From Rhizobiaceae bacterium (lineage in GTDB: Bacteria; Pseudomonadota; Alphaproteobacteria; Rhizobiales; Rhizobiaceae): a DNA stretch of 48,426 nucleotides. Below the pieces are notes generated by a model. It was not told where the DNA came from. It saw only the letters and a program-made list of their open reading frames with translations, and made no database searches. Where the stretch lies: contig JARGOF010000043.1 in the NCBI GenBank assembly GCA_029212415.1, forward strand, positions 1 through 48,426, written 5' to 3'. Position numbers and translations under genes: made by a program. Numbering within the stretch: the stretch's first letter is position 1; each line of letters starts with the position of its first letter. Below, piece by piece: positions 10,172 to 19,696 of this stretch.

Positions 10172-10341
10172 TGTCATCTCCGTCAGGTCCTTTTCATCTC
10201 AGGGCGCGCCATCCTCTTGCAAGGAGGCATGCACGAATCTGCAGTCTGTCCTGATCATGTCAATGCATTCAGCCTTGAATTGATGACAAACAACAATGGG
10301 TCATTACAGACGGCAATCTGCATGTTCCTGAGCGGTGTGCG

Positions 10342-10355
10342 TTGATTTCGGTCAA
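10342..10355. promoter_or_regulatory. FNR/FixK-like palindrome upstream of the Usp gene
   Basis: TTGATTTCGGTCAA matches the FNR/FixK half-sites TTGAT-N4-RTCAA. It is 171 bases from the chosen Usp start, so an activated promoter would give a 5' leader of roughly 130 bases. Usp genes are common FNR/FixK targets in alphaproteobacteria. Single 14-base matches occur by chance, so this is a candidate only. Confidence 0.45.
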
Positions 10356-10441
10356 TCGGCAATGCAAATTGCAACCGGGTGGTTTCAAGCAGCCCGTCGA
10401 CAGCGCGCTTCAATGGGGATTAAAGCCCCCGGCAGATCAAT

Positions 10442-11380
10442 TCAGGCGTCAAGGGTGCGGCGAAACCAGGCGATGGTTTCCTTCAGCCCGTCTTCCAATT
10501 GGACCTTGGGTTGCCAGTCCAGCTGTTTTTTGGCCAGGGAGATGTCGGGACAGCGCTGCAAAGGATCGTCCTGTGGCAGAGGGCGAAATTCGAGTTTTGA
10601 TTTGCTGCCGACAAGGCGCAAAATGCGCTCTGCCAACTCGATCATGCTGCACTCGAAGGGGTTGCCGATATTGACAGGTCCGGTGAAACCGGCGGGACTG
10701 TCCATCAGGGCCAGCATGCCGGCAATCAGATCATCGACATAACAAAAGCTGCGGGTCTGTGAGCCATCGCCGTAAATTGTCAGCGACTCACCACGCAATG
10801 CCTGGACAACAAAGTTGCTGACGACACGGCCGTCGTCCGGGTTCATTCTGGGTCCATAGGTGTTGAAGATCCGCATCACCTTGATGTCGAGATCGCTTTG
10901 CCGGTGATAATCGAAAAACAATGTTTCGGCGCAACGCTTTCCCTCGTCATAACAACTGCGCGGGCCAATGGGATTGACCCGGCCCCAATATTCTTCCGTC
11001 TGCGGATGCACTTCGGGATCGCCATAGACTTCGGATGTGGACGCCTGAAGGATGCGTACATTGAGCCTTTTGGCCAATCCCAACATGTTGATTGCGCCAA
11101 GAACATTGGTTTTTGTCGTTTGAATCGGGTCATGCTGATAATGCACGGGCGAGGCGGGGCAGGCCAGATTGTAGATGGCATCCACTTCAACATGCAGGGG
11201 CAGGGTGATGTCATGGCGCATCAGCTCGAAATTCGGACGACTGAGAAGATGTTTGATGTTGCGTTTGGGACCGGTGAAAAAATTGTCCACGCATAGAACG
11301 CCCTGATCACGGGCCAGAAGTGCGTCGCACAGATGGGACCCAAGAAAGCCGGAGCCGCCAGTCACCAATATATCACCCAT
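10442..11380 (-). CDS. UDP-glucuronic acid decarboxylase-like NAD-dependent epimerase
   Basis: Extended short-chain dehydrogenase of 312 residues. The Rossmann motif GGSGFLG is at 8-14 and the catalytic pair is Tyr144 and Lys148 in SCYDEGKR. The stretch [12 protein letters not shown] (about 71-82) and the [10 protein letters not shown] segment are hallmarks of UDP-xylose synthase (UXS), which converts UDP-glucuronate to UDP-xylose; this subfamily is also loosely annotated as dTDP-glucose dehydratase or NAD-epimerase. The ATG at 11380 has a GGAGA ribosome site, so an upstream alternative at 11413 is unlikely. It is divergent from an exostosin-like glycosyltransferase, suggesting a surface-glycan role. 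Confidence 0.88.
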   Translation of the reverse strand: MGDILVTGGSGFLGSHLCDALLARDQGVLCVDNFFTGPKRNIKHLLSRPNFELMRHDITLPLHVEVDAIYNLACPASPVHYQHDPIQTTKTNVLGAINMLGLAKRLNVRILQASTSEVYGDPEVHPQTEEYWGRVNPIGPRSCYDEGKRCAETLFFDYHRQSDLDIKVMRIFNTYGPRMNPDDGRVVSNFVVQALRGESLTIYGDGSQTRSFCYVDDLIAGMLALMDSPAGFTGPVNIGNPFECSMIELAERILRLVGSKSKLEFRPLPQDDPLQRCPDISLAKKQLDWQPKVQLEDGLKETIAWFRRTLDA

Positions 11381-11607
11381 CGAATTCTCCAGTACAAGAG
11401 CAACGAAATCCACTACATCTGCTCAGCCTGTGGAGCTATATTCAATTGCCGGGTTTTCATCAACCACGCTGAGCGGTTTTCATGTCTGTTCGCAGGTCAA
11501 TTCTCTCTCGTTGCCGGGCAATCGTGATTGTGTTAGCCAAGTGGACACCTTCCGCATGGCGTGAAAACCGCGGATGAGACGACCAATGGGATCCGGGGCG
11601 AACTGCT

Positions 11608-12642
11608 TTGTCTTTTGCGAAATACAAAAAACGCGCGTCAGAACAAATCGACGCGGCATACAGGTATGGCAATTACCGGTTGTATGACCGTGGGCGCAAT
11701 TCATTGAATTGCCAATTCATTTGCAGCGATGGCCTGAGGAAATCCTGTGATGAGCACTTCAAAGCCGGACATCCGTTTGGTCCAATCGGGCGACCCGACA
11801 AATTTCCACACCACAGTGGCAATTGCCTCTATGTCAAAACCGATTTTTTAAGTGAATTTGCCACCAGAACACTTGAGATGATCGACCAGCCTTTTGTTCT
11901 GGTCACAGGCAGCAGTGATTTCGGCCTGGCCTCGCGTTTCGTGCGGACCGACACGGTCGAACAGATCCTGGCGCATCCGCACTTGACCGCCTGGTATGCG
12001 CAGAACTGCGACTATAGGCATCCACGGCTCCATCCCATGCCGATCGGCCTGGATTACCACACGCTTTCATCGCGGTTTCGCTATCAGTCGTGGGGTTATT
12101 TTTCCACTCCGCTGCAGCAGGAGGCTGCGCTCAATGGCGTGCGGCTTGCAGCGCCAGAACTGACGGACAAGTCTGTATCAGCCTATTGCAACTGGCATCA
12201 TGTGCTCAACCGAGGTGACAGGCTTGCCTGTATCAATGGCGTAGAGCTCGAAGTCATGAAGCTGGAAGAGCCGGCTGCGCGCCGGGACCGCAGCTGGAAG
12301 AACAATGCGCAACATTTCTATACACTCAGCCCATTGGGCAACGGGCTGGATTGTCACCGCACATGGGAAGCGCTGCTTTTGGGGTCGGTCCCCATTGTCG
12401 GTGCATCCGCGCTAACCGGACTGTTCACAAACCTTCCAGTTTGTGTGGTCGATGACTGGCGTCTCGTCACGCGCAGCTATCTCGAAGAGAACCGGCAGCG
12501 CATTTTGCAGTCCGAATTTGATTTCGCACCGCTTTATCTTTCCTACTGGCAGAGCCTGTTTCGCGGTGAAGAAACACAGCCGATCCGGGTGCAATCATTC
12601 CAGGAATTCATCAGGACCGCGCATGACCAGCCGATGGATTGA
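11608..12642 (+). CDS. Exostosin (GT47)-like glycosyltransferase family protein
   Basis: Protein of up to 344 residues. The C-terminal half carries the exostosin-type nucleotide-sugar region at about 238-285: FYTLSPLGNGLDCHRTWEAL, then LLGSVPIV and later a VVDDW motif. The N-terminal half has VTGSSDFG at 99-106 and PIGLDYH near 145-151, also typical of exostosin-like bacterial proteins. No signal peptide is evident. The start is uncertain: the frame opens after a stop at 11575-11577 and contains no ATG before residue 91, so the TTG at 11608 is taken. The divergent UXS-like gene suggests UDP-xylose as one possible donor (inference). Confidence 0.68.
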   Translation: MSFAKYKKRASEQIDAAYRYGNYRLYDRGRNSLNCQFICSDGLRKSCDEHFKAGHPFGPIGRPDKFPHHSGNCLYVKTDFLSEFATRTLEMIDQPFVLVTGSSDFGLASRFVRTDTVEQILAHPHLTAWYAQNCDYRHPRLHPMPIGLDYHTLSSRFRYQSWGYFSTPLQQEAALNGVRLAAPELTDKSVSAYCNWHHVLNRGDRLACINGVELEVMKLEEPAARRDRSWKNNAQHFYTLSPLGNGLDCHRTWEALLLGSVPIVGASALTGLFTNLPVCVVDDWRLVTRSYLEENRQRILQSEFDFAPLYLSYWQSLFRGEETQPIRVQSFQEFIRTAHDQPMD

Positions 12643-12661
12643 TGTCATCTCCTGATCAATC

Positions 12662-12681
12662 GGTCTGATCTGCCTCAGACC
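12662..12681. terminator. Hairpin between convergent genes
   Basis: Perfect 7-base-pair stem (12662-12668 with 12675-12681) with a 6-base loop, 20 bases after the glycosyltransferase stop and directly abutting the stop of the convergent CinA-like gene. No T run follows on either strand, so it may be a weak or rho-assisted terminator or only an RNA-stabilising hairpin. Confidence 0.35.
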
Positions 12682-13434
12682 CTATGCTTCTGCTCGCTGC
12701 AGGCGAATGCGCTCCAGCATGTCTTTGACTTCCTGTGCCGCTTTGGCAATCCTCGCCGGTTCGCGGCCCCTTACAACAATCTGGGTCGAATAGTTCCGGC
12801 CATCGAATTTCGGGTAGGAACCGATGACCGTATCCTTGTGACGGTCCTGAATATCGGAGAGCTCCTGACCGATTGTTCCCTCACCATAGGGACATTCAAC
12901 AATGGTTGATTGGATGACGGTGCCTGTCTCGAGGGTCGGCAGCAGGCCGTCCAGCATGGCCTGAAAAATTGATGGCACACCCGCCATGACATGAACATTG
13001 CCAATGGTGAAGCCTGGTGCTGTCGACACCGGATTGGTGATGTGGGTCGCACCGCGTGGCATGCGCGCCATGCGCTTGCGGGCGTCAGTGAATTCGAGGT
13101 CGCGTGCCTTGTAGGCGGAGCTGAGCACATCCATGGCCTTCTCATCATGCTCACAGGGCAGACCAAAAGCCTTGGAGATGGCTTCTGCCGTAATGTCATC
13201 ATGGGTGGGCCCAATGCCTCCCGATGTGAAGACATAGGTGAAACGGCCCCGCAATTCGTTGACCGCCGCGACGATGGCCTGCTCCTCATCGCCGATGATG
13301 CGCACTTCTTTCAGATCGATACCGGCTGCGGTCAGCATATCGGCCAGATGGGAAATATTCTTGTCTTTTGTGCGCCCCGAAAGCAGCTCGTCGCCGATGG
13401 CAATCATTGCTGCCGTTATGATTTTTCCTGACAT
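12682..13434 (-). CDS. CinA-type molybdopterin-binding (MoCF) domain protein
   Basis: A 250-residue protein matching the N-terminal domain of CinA (competence/damage-inducible protein A, MoaB/Mog-like fold). The IGDELLSGRTKDKN motif is at about 12-25 and SGGIGPTHDD at about 70-79; both are family signatures. The C-terminal nicotinamide-nucleotide amidase (PncC) domain of full-length CinA is absent, as in many alphaproteobacteria, so the function is probably nucleotide or pterin related but not deamidation. A GAGGA ribosome site precedes the ATG. Confidence 0.9.
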   Translation of the reverse strand: MSGKIITAAMIAIGDELLSGRTKDKNISHLADMLTAAGIDLKEVRIIGDEEQAIVAAVNELRGRFTYVFTSGGIGPTHDDITAEAISKAFGLPCEHDEKAMDVLSSAYKARDLEFTDARKRMARMPRGATHITNPVSTAPGFTIGNVHVMAGVPSIFQAMLDGLLPTLETGTVIQSTIVECPYGEGTIGQELSDIQDRHKDTVIGSYPKFDGRNYSTQIVVRGREPARIAKAAQEVKDMLERIRLQRAEA

Positions 13435-13642
13435 GACCTATCCTCACAGCGGTTTTGATGTGACAGGTAGCGCGCATCCCTGTCACTCGCAAGAGACTGA
13501 CTGCGTTGCGTGCGCAAATGACCATTTTTGCACTTGTGGATCAGGGTTGCGATGCGCGCTTTCATTGTGTGATTTGCCAGAAAGCAGGTGGGGCCATAAC
13601 GCAGGCGGGAACCATCTTCGATCAATGTCGGAAAGACTCTCA

Positions 13643-13999
13643 ATGACGATTCCATCACCACTGGATCCGATTATGCTTGCTTCGGCATTTCTGGTCGTAA
13701 TCAATCTGGCCGGTTTCCTGTTGTTTGCCTGGGACAAATATTGCGCGCGGCAGGGAAGGTGGCGGGTGAAGGAGCGCACACTTTTGCTGCTGGCAGCCCT
13801 GGGTGGAAGCATCGGAATTATAGCCGGTCAGAGAATGCTGCGCCACAAAACCCGGAAACAACCTTTCAGAACCTATCTGGCCGCCATTGTCATTATGCAG
13901 ATTGTCCTGGTGGCTGCCATGTTCTTTCCCGCCGGTCGCGACTTTATCAAGGTTGTGTTCGATGTTCTGGTTGGTGCGGCAGAGAAATCACGGCAATGA
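13643..13999 (+). CDS. DUF1294 membrane protein
   Basis: A 118-residue inner-membrane protein with the DUF1294 signature: a first hydrophobic segment followed by AWDKYCARQGRWRVKERTLL, then LGGSIG and the RHKTRKQPF motif, ending in a second hydrophobic segment. Function of the family is unknown. The frame is open from 13238, but the ATG at 13643 has a GGAAAG ribosome site seven bases upstream and gives the normal family length. Confidence 0.85.
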   Translation: MTIPSPLDPIMLASAFLVVINLAGFLLFAWDKYCARQGRWRVKERTLLLLAALGGSIGIIAGQRMLRHKTRKQPFRTYLAAIVIMQIVLVAAMFFPAGRDFIKVVFDVLVGAAEKSRQ

Positions 14000-14284
14000 C
14001 AGGGTGCCCGGAAAGTTATGCCGAAGGCGATCAATTGGAAACCAAAGCCTCACCCCGGTTTGGCTGAAGGGTCGACCAGACGGGTTGTTGTTGCCGGTAG
14101 AGATGCGATTGGGTAGACAGGTCATCCTATGAAATCAATGGGAAGAAGGTATTTCATTCGTTAAAATTTACGCTTGGCTATTGCTATTGCAGTAATCCCA
14201 TGGTCTTTTTCGATGGTGATTTTCAAGCCGCAATGATGAAAAAAATAGTACTTGTTATTATATTTCGAATGGGAATGAAAAATC

Positions 14285-17032
14285 GTGATTTTCAAAAATT
14301 TGTTGGGTACTTTTATTTGCGGATTGATGTTCGCGATGCTCACTTTTCAGGTAAACGCGCAAAACGCGGGCAATCAGAATTACAGCCTTTCTGATGCAAA
14401 ATATGTCTCGCCATCCAACGACAGGCGTGCGCTTGCTTATGTTGTCTGTCTGGAGGGCGCCTTTAATCGGCAGCCACGCAGACTATCCAAACAAAGAGCC
14501 CTCGATAATGCGGTTGCGGAATGTGGAAATGTGGCTTTGCGCATAGGCAGAGGGCAGCGCCAAAGGACCATCGAAAACATTCGGTTGAGTGTGCTGGAAT
14601 GTGGTTTCCGACCGGAGGATGCCACGCCGGGCATGGGGTGCGGCGAGGGCCATGGCGGCGATGACAACAGCTGGATGGCCGATGTTGTCTATCCGGGCCC
14701 CCGGGTTGTCGAGGTCGGCAAGTGGCTCGAGGGTATTTCCTACGACGGCGGTTTCTTGTGGGCGGCGGAGAGCGGCCAGCGCACGGCGGCCAAAATTGAT
14801 TTCCAAACGGGCAGACTTGTCGAACGCTACCGGGTCGGCCGTTTGCCGGTTCAGGTTGTGGCCAATACAAACGGTTCAGCCAATGCCCTGGTGTCCACTG
14901 ACAGGAAAATCGTGCGTCTCAGGCGCAACGGCTCGATCAGGGAACTTGCCCAATTGAATGGTTGTCCCGAGGAGATGGTGTCCAGCGATCCACGCACCTT
15001 GTGGGTTCTGGCGAGCCCTGATTGCAGTTCCGGCACCAGCAATGTGATTCGTATCGATACGCGTTCAGGCCGCCAGATTGTCACAGGCGATCTTGGCGAA
15101 TGGGCGTTGGATATCATCGACTTCGGGCCGGATGTGTGGGTCTCTCACGCACGCGCGTTGCCAATCAACATTGTCAACAAGGCGACGATGGACAGCCAGC
15201 CATTTTATCTTGCAAATGCGGAACTATGGTCGATGGCGAAAGATGATGATTTCATCTATGGCGGCGGCCGTCCCAAGGGGACGTCCAAAAAGGGCGTTGT
15301 CGTCAAGATCAATCCGTTGAACACCTCTGAAGTGGCGAGAACCACGCTGCCGGAAATGGTCGTGCAGATCGCATCGGATGGCAAGATCGTCTATGCTCTG
15401 TCACAAAGCGGCAAGATCTGGCTTCTGTCTGCCAGGGATTTGACTTTGCTGCGCTCGGCGGTACCGGCGACCGGAACCTACCAGCCTACGGACGCCATTC
15501 TTGTGAATGGCAGACTTGTTGTTGCGTCCCAGCAATACAGGGGCGAAGATGGTGCGGTTTTGATCTTTGATGATCTGGTGCCAGCGAATTGGGATGTCGC
15601 ATCAAACCCTGGTGCCTCGCCACCAGCAACCACAGGACCCAAACGTCCAAAACCTGCGTTGCCACCGGCGCATGGCTCCACCAACACGGTATTTCCGTTA
15701 AATGCAATTTCCCGCGGCGGAACGGTGCGGCGCGCGCCAAGCGTCAGCGCCGCACGAATTGGCTCGTCAGTGAATGGCGGGTCGATCACGCTGCTTGCCA
15801 ACGCGGGAGGCAACTACCAGGGGTATCCATGGTTCTCCATCAGATTGCCCAATGGTCTGCAGGGCTATCAATGGGGTGGGGCAATCTGCTTGAACGGCAA
15901 TGCCATTCCGGGAATCAGAAGCGCCTGCAAGTCACGCAGCAATCCAACGCAAATGAACAATGGGCGTCCTGCGGGTAACCCTGGGGGTTCCTTGGACGCG
16001 AATGATGTGGTTGTCGGCGTTTTGGATATTTTTTCAAAGATCCTGGATGAAAATCTGCAAAATAAAAACGCCGGTTCAACCGACACGCAAATCGTTGAAA
16101 CGCCGTTGCGGGTTTTCGCTGGAAGAAGGGCCGTTCAGACCTCCGGCGCCCTGGCGCGCAACCAATTGACCGTTTACGCGGTGAATGGAAAGGCAGGCCA
16201 GACGCTGCAGGTAGACCTGGCAGCCACGCGCGGAGCCCCGACTTTTGAAATCTATGTCGATGAGGCCAGGAATGGTGGCAAGACGCTCGCCGGGGCCGGG
16301 CCGGACAGCAACGCAACATCCTTCAGGGGGCAATTGCCCAGCGATGGTGTTTTCAAGATTGTTGTTGGATCGATGCGCGGGGCATCGGCTTTTCAACTTT
16401 CCGTAAAGCTGGAAAAGGCGGTCACCGGCAATGGCAACAATTCCCGAAACGCCCGCTATATCGGAACCTATGAAAGCCGCACCGCGCCCACCGGCAATAT
16501 TGAACGCAATGGCAATGGCCTGATGTGGACTGATTTTGATGGACGTTCATTCGCACTGACCGTGGACCGGCGCAATCGCCAATTGGTCACCGATACGCGT
16601 CGGCCGCGTATATTCGATCTCGATATGCGCAATGGAAAGGTTATCGGATTCACGTTCGGTCGCCATACCTACACGCGCATGAAGCAAACCATCCTGCCAT
16701 CGACCGGCAACCGAAACACGGGGCGTCGTCAGAAAAATTCCTGCGATCTGCGCGGAAAAATCGTCTCGACATCTGTACGCGAGGGCGCCGTTGCAACTTT
16801 TGTGAATGCACGCAACAGCGATATCCATATCTATTGGATCAGCTATCAGGGCAAGGAAGTTGACTACAGCGGCAAGGCAAACCCGTTTTTCTCCCTCGTG
16901 CCAGACCAATTTTACCAGGTCGATACCCGCGTCGGATTTGCTTTCGTCGTCGTTGATGGCCGTGGAAACTGTATTGATGTGGTTCAGACAAAGAAAATGG
17001 ACAATACCTTCGAGTTTCTGGAAACTCGGTAA
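14285..17032 (+). CDS. Large secreted mosaic protein: beta-propeller-like, SH3-like, PPC-like and VHL-beta-like domains
   Basis: 915 residues starting at a GTG with a GGGAA site. Residues 1-25 form a Sec signal peptide (cleavage after VNA). About 135-430 read as repeated beta-propeller blades (patterns such as FLWAAESG, TLWVLASPD, DVWVSHAR, IVYALSQSG). A proline-rich linker (about 440-465) precedes an SH3-like domain at about 472-540 (RGGTVRRAPS...GYPWFSIRLPNG). About 608-710 resembles a bacterial pre-peptidase C-terminal (PPC) beta-sandwich. About 722-800 is another beta-rich unit. The C-terminus (about 836-900) resembles the beta domain of von Hippel-Lindau protein: FVNARNSDIHIYWISYQGKE, then LVPDQFYQVDTRVG and VVVDGRGNCIDV. 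No catalytic residues are recognisable, so a binding or envelope role in the periplasm or outside is likely. Domain calls are motif-based; the VHL-like and SH3-like ones are the firmest. Confidence 0.72.
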   Translation: MIFKNLLGTFICGLMFAMLTFQVNAQNAGNQNYSLSDAKYVSPSNDRRALAYVVCLEGAFNRQPRRLSKQRALDNAVAECGNVALRIGRGQRQRTIENIRLSVLECGFRPEDATPGMGCGEGHGGDDNSWMADVVYPGPRVVEVGKWLEGISYDGGFLWAAESGQRTAAKIDFQTGRLVERYRVGRLPVQVVANTNGSANALVSTDRKIVRLRRNGSIRELAQLNGCPEEMVSSDPRTLWVLASPDCSSGTSNVIRIDTRSGRQIVTGDLGEWALDIIDFGPDVWVSHARALPINIVNKATMDSQPFYLANAELWSMAKDDDFIYGGGRPKGTSKKGVVVKINPLNTSEVARTTLPEMVVQIASDGKIVYALSQSGKIWLLSARDLTLLRSAVPATGTYQPTDAILVNGRLVVASQQYRGEDGAVLIFDDLVPANWDVASNPGASPPATTGPKRPKPALPPAHGSTNTVFPLNAISRGGTVRRAPSVSAARIGSSVNGGSITLLANAGGNYQGYPWFSIRLPNGLQGYQWGGAICLNGNAIPGIRSACKSRSNPTQMNNGRPAGNPGGSLDANDVVVGVLDIFSKILDENLQNKNAGSTDTQIVETPLRVFAGRRAVQTSGALARNQLTVYAVNGKAGQTLQVDLAATRGAPTFEIYVDEARNGGKTLAGAGPDSNATSFRGQLPSDGVFKIVVGSMRGASAFQLSVKLEKAVTGNGNNSRNARYIGTYESRTAPTGNIERNGNGLMWTDFDGRSFALTVDRRNRQLVTDTRRPRIFDLDMRNGKVIGFTFGRHTYTRMKQTILPSTGNRNTGRRQKNSCDLRGKIVSTSVREGAVATFVNARNSDIHIYWISYQGKEVDYSGKANPFFSLVPDQFYQVDTRVGFAFVVVDGRGNCIDVVQTKKMDNTFEFLETR

Positions 17033-17349
17033 CAGGTCCAAAGGCCTGAGCCCCTTGTCTTGCGTTCTTGTGCGCATCCAAATGAGGTTTCCCAGCGCCT
17101 GTGCTAAAGGGAAAAATGATATTTGCTCGGGCAATGAACGACAGGTAAGAGGCATCCGGATGGGTTACCGTCCATCCGGGCGACAATTCAGATCATTGTG
17201 AAGTTGCATGGCCCACAGGTGAAAGGTGGCTAGCCCTGCACACCCGTGGCACAATTGGAAAACTGATTTTGCACGCGCGCCCATCCCATCAAACGAATCT
17301 GGATGATGGGTAACGACCTGAAAATGGTCAGAACCGGTGGAGAAAAAAT
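17033..17349. other. Intergenic region without a recognised feature
   Basis: About 317 bases between the mosaic secreted protein and the DUF6159-like gene. No conserved frame, RNA or clear terminator hairpin was recognised. It probably contains the promoter of the downstream gene. Confidence 0.4.
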
Positions 17350-18207
17350 TTGGAAAAAATCCGCAACGCATTGGTTCTGGTCAAAGCCAGTTGGCGCGTG
17401 CTGATGCTGGACAAGGAACTTCTTGTATTCCCTGTCCTGTCGTTGACCATTCTGGGTGCTTTGCTCATGGCGGCTCTTGGCCCGATCGGCATGTTCAGCA
17501 ATCCGGAAACAGCGATTGATACCATATCCGACACGCTTGCCAACCAGCAGGAATGGGTGTTGCTGGCATGCTCCTTCGTCGCTTATTTTATCGCCTATTT
17601 CGTGATGATTTTCTTTAACGCCGCGATGATCGCCTGCGTCAAGATCCGCTTCGCCGGCGGTGATCCTACCGTCATGGACGGGTTACGCTTTTCCTCGGGG
17701 CGTCTTCCTCAGATACTTGCCTGGGCCCTGGTCGCTTCCACGGTCGGCTTTGTGCTCGGTCAGCTGGAAAAAAAGAGTAAGGGGCTCACCCGATTTCTCC
17801 TTGGCTTCCTGGGAAGCGCCTGGGCTGTTTCCAGCTATTTTGTTGTGCCTGTACTGGTATCGGAACACATCGGCCCCATCAGTGCGGTCAAACGTTCCGT
17901 TGCGATCGTCAGGAAAACCTGGGGGGAGTCACTGGTCTCGGTTGTCGGATTGTCCGTGTTGTCAGGGATTTCCATGGTGCTCATCGTTGGGGTGTTTATG
18001 ATCGCTATGGTGATCGCAGATTCATCACCCTATCTGGCGATCTCTCTTGGCCTGGTTGCGATTGCCCTTGGTATTCTGAGCGGCCTGATTTTCTCCACGC
18101 TTGGATCAATCCTGAAAGCTGCGCTCTATGTTTATGCCGTGGAGGGAAAAATCCCGGATCAATTTGATGATAACCTGATCAAAGGCGCTTTTTCCTCCAA
18201 GAAATAA
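17350..18207 (+). CDS. DUF6159-like multi-pass membrane protein
   Basis: 285 residues with about six hydrophobic segments (roughly 25-48, 70-95, 119-137, 150-170, 198-222 and 228-260). The N-terminal motif (KASWRVLMLDKELLVFPVLS) and the central KIRFAGGDPTVMDGL stretch followed by VVPVLVSEHIGPISAVKRSV are typical of the DUF6159 family. Function is unknown. It starts at TTG with a strong GGTGGAG ribosome site eight bases ahead, and no better in-frame ATG exists before residue 19. Confidence 0.8.
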   Translation: MEKIRNALVLVKASWRVLMLDKELLVFPVLSLTILGALLMAALGPIGMFSNPETAIDTISDTLANQQEWVLLACSFVAYFIAYFVMIFFNAAMIACVKIRFAGGDPTVMDGLRFSSGRLPQILAWALVASTVGFVLGQLEKKSKGLTRFLLGFLGSAWAVSSYFVVPVLVSEHIGPISAVKRSVAIVRKTWGESLVSVVGLSVLSGISMVLIVGVFMIAMVIADSSPYLAISLGLVAIALGILSGLIFSTLGSILKAALYVYAVEGKIPDQFDDNLIKGAFSSKK

Positions 18208-18376
18208 GGCTGAAGCCATGTTCCATGGGGGAATTATGCCAACAGCCATTGATCCGCAGCCTTATTGACAGCTCTGGGCTGTGTTTATGGTGTGTAAATC
18301 ATAGGCTGGAACAGGTCCGTGAAACAGCGTTATCGCAGGCACGGAAGCAGGCCTTCTTCCCCAGTCCAAATTTCTG

Positions 18377-19696
18377 TCAGCGACCTGTGCGCATATAGAT
18401 CCCGAGATCTTTGGCAGTCGCAGTGTTGAACCTGTCCCGCAGCGCAAGCAATTGGCCGACTTCCGTTGACAACAGGGCATGCGCTTTGGCTTCGAGGCGT
18501 GTTTTCAAAGCCTCGATCGATGGCTGTTTGGCCAAATCATGCGCAAAAGGCAGGATGGCACCAGAGGTTGTTCGAAGCGTGCCAAAAGCCTGCTGGTCAC
18601 CCACTTCGCCATCGCCCACCACGGTGACTTTGCGGGCAAGATCCCTGAGTAAGGGATCGCTGGCCAGTGCATCGTCATAGACGCGATCATCTGCCGTGGG
18701 AATCTCGTGAAACACCATTGCCGCCAGCCAGGCATAGCTGAATTTGACTTCAAGGCCCGTGCGCGGCGCTGCGATATTGCAGACCGAGAGCCAACGGGGA
18801 TTGGTTCTCAGCTCAATAGCGGAAACCTCCTGTGGATTTATTGGGTGATCCTGACGCAGGGTGGACAGTGCTTCGATCATCGCATGCGTACCATGGCAAC
18901 AGGCATGGAACTTGTAGCTGTTGTGCAGGAAGCGAAATTGTTCCGGCGGCGCGTCGACCCAGGCGGATTGTTCATCAATCTCATCAGTATGGGTCGGCAC
19001 AAATCCCTGTGCGCCCATGATTCCATCATCCGCCGAGGTCAGTCCGAGAGCGGCAAGGGCAGTGGCCTCAACGCCGTTCGCTGCGGACAAGCCGGCATTG
19101 AGTGGCTTGCCCATGGTTCCAAATTGCGACTTGAGGCCGGATGCCCTGCTGGCACAAAGGCCAAGAGCGTTGCGCAACTGGTCTGGTGTGAGCTTGCGCA
19201 GGCGGGCTGCGGCGATGGTTGCACCGAATGCGCCGGCCGTAGCGGTCTGATGGAAACCGCGATTGTAATGGGCAGCTCCGAGAATGCAGCCGATCCGGAT
19301 CGCGGCTTCCGCGCCGACAAGAAAAGCGTCGGCGACCTCAGTCACCTTGGCATTGACCTCCTCGCCGACGGCCAATGCAGCCGGATAAATGCCCACCGAC
19401 AAATGACCAACATGATCAAAATGCGTATCGTCGTAGTCAAGGGCATGACTGGTTGCCCCATTGACCATGGCGGCCATCCGCGGTGGTGCCATGCCGCCGC
19501 CAAATAGCGAGGATGCTCCAGAGAGCCCTTCTGCATCCGCAAAGGCCCGCAATTTGATGGCGACCGGTTCGTTGATGCCGGCCCGTCCGCAGAGCAACCA
19601 GTCGAAGAGGGAGATCAGCGCCAGTGCCCGCGCTTTGTCGGGCAGGGTTTCAACGGGTTGGGGTGCGAGTGCGAGCAGATGGTCCATTGTGTTCAT
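18377..19696 (-). CDS. MmgE/PrpD family protein
   Basis: About 439 residues with the MmgE/PrpD fold, the family of 2-methylcitrate dehydratase, cis-aconitate decarboxylase and related enzymes. Recognisable elements are the N-terminal DWLLCGRAG helix, NGATSHALDYDDTHFDHVGH (about 80-100), NRGFHQTATAGAFG (about 145-158) and the YKFHACCHGTHAMI region (about 260-275). No prpB or prpC gene is nearby, so a methylcitrate role is unsupported; members with unknown substrates are common. The frame extends to a TTG at 19744, but the ATG at 19696 gives a more typical start; one at 19687 is also possible. Confidence 0.88.
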   Translation of the reverse strand: MNTMDHLLALAPQPVETLPDKARALALISLFDWLLCGRAGINEPVAIKLRAFADAEGLSGASSLFGGGMAPPRMAAMVNGATSHALDYDDTHFDHVGHLSVGIYPAALAVGEEVNAKVTEVADAFLVGAEAAIRIGCILGAAHYNRGFHQTATAGAFGATIAAARLRKLTPDQLRNALGLCASRASGLKSQFGTMGKPLNAGLSAANGVEATALAALGLTSADDGIMGAQGFVPTHTDEIDEQSAWVDAPPEQFRFLHNSYKFHACCHGTHAMIEALSTLRQDHPINPQEVSAIELRTNPRWLSVCNIAAPRTGLEVKFSYAWLAAMVFHEIPTADDRVYDDALASDPLLRDLARKVTVVGDGEVGDQQAFGTLRTTSGAILPFAHDLAKQPSIEALKTRLEAKAHALLSTEVGQLLALRDRFNTATAKDLGIYMRTGR

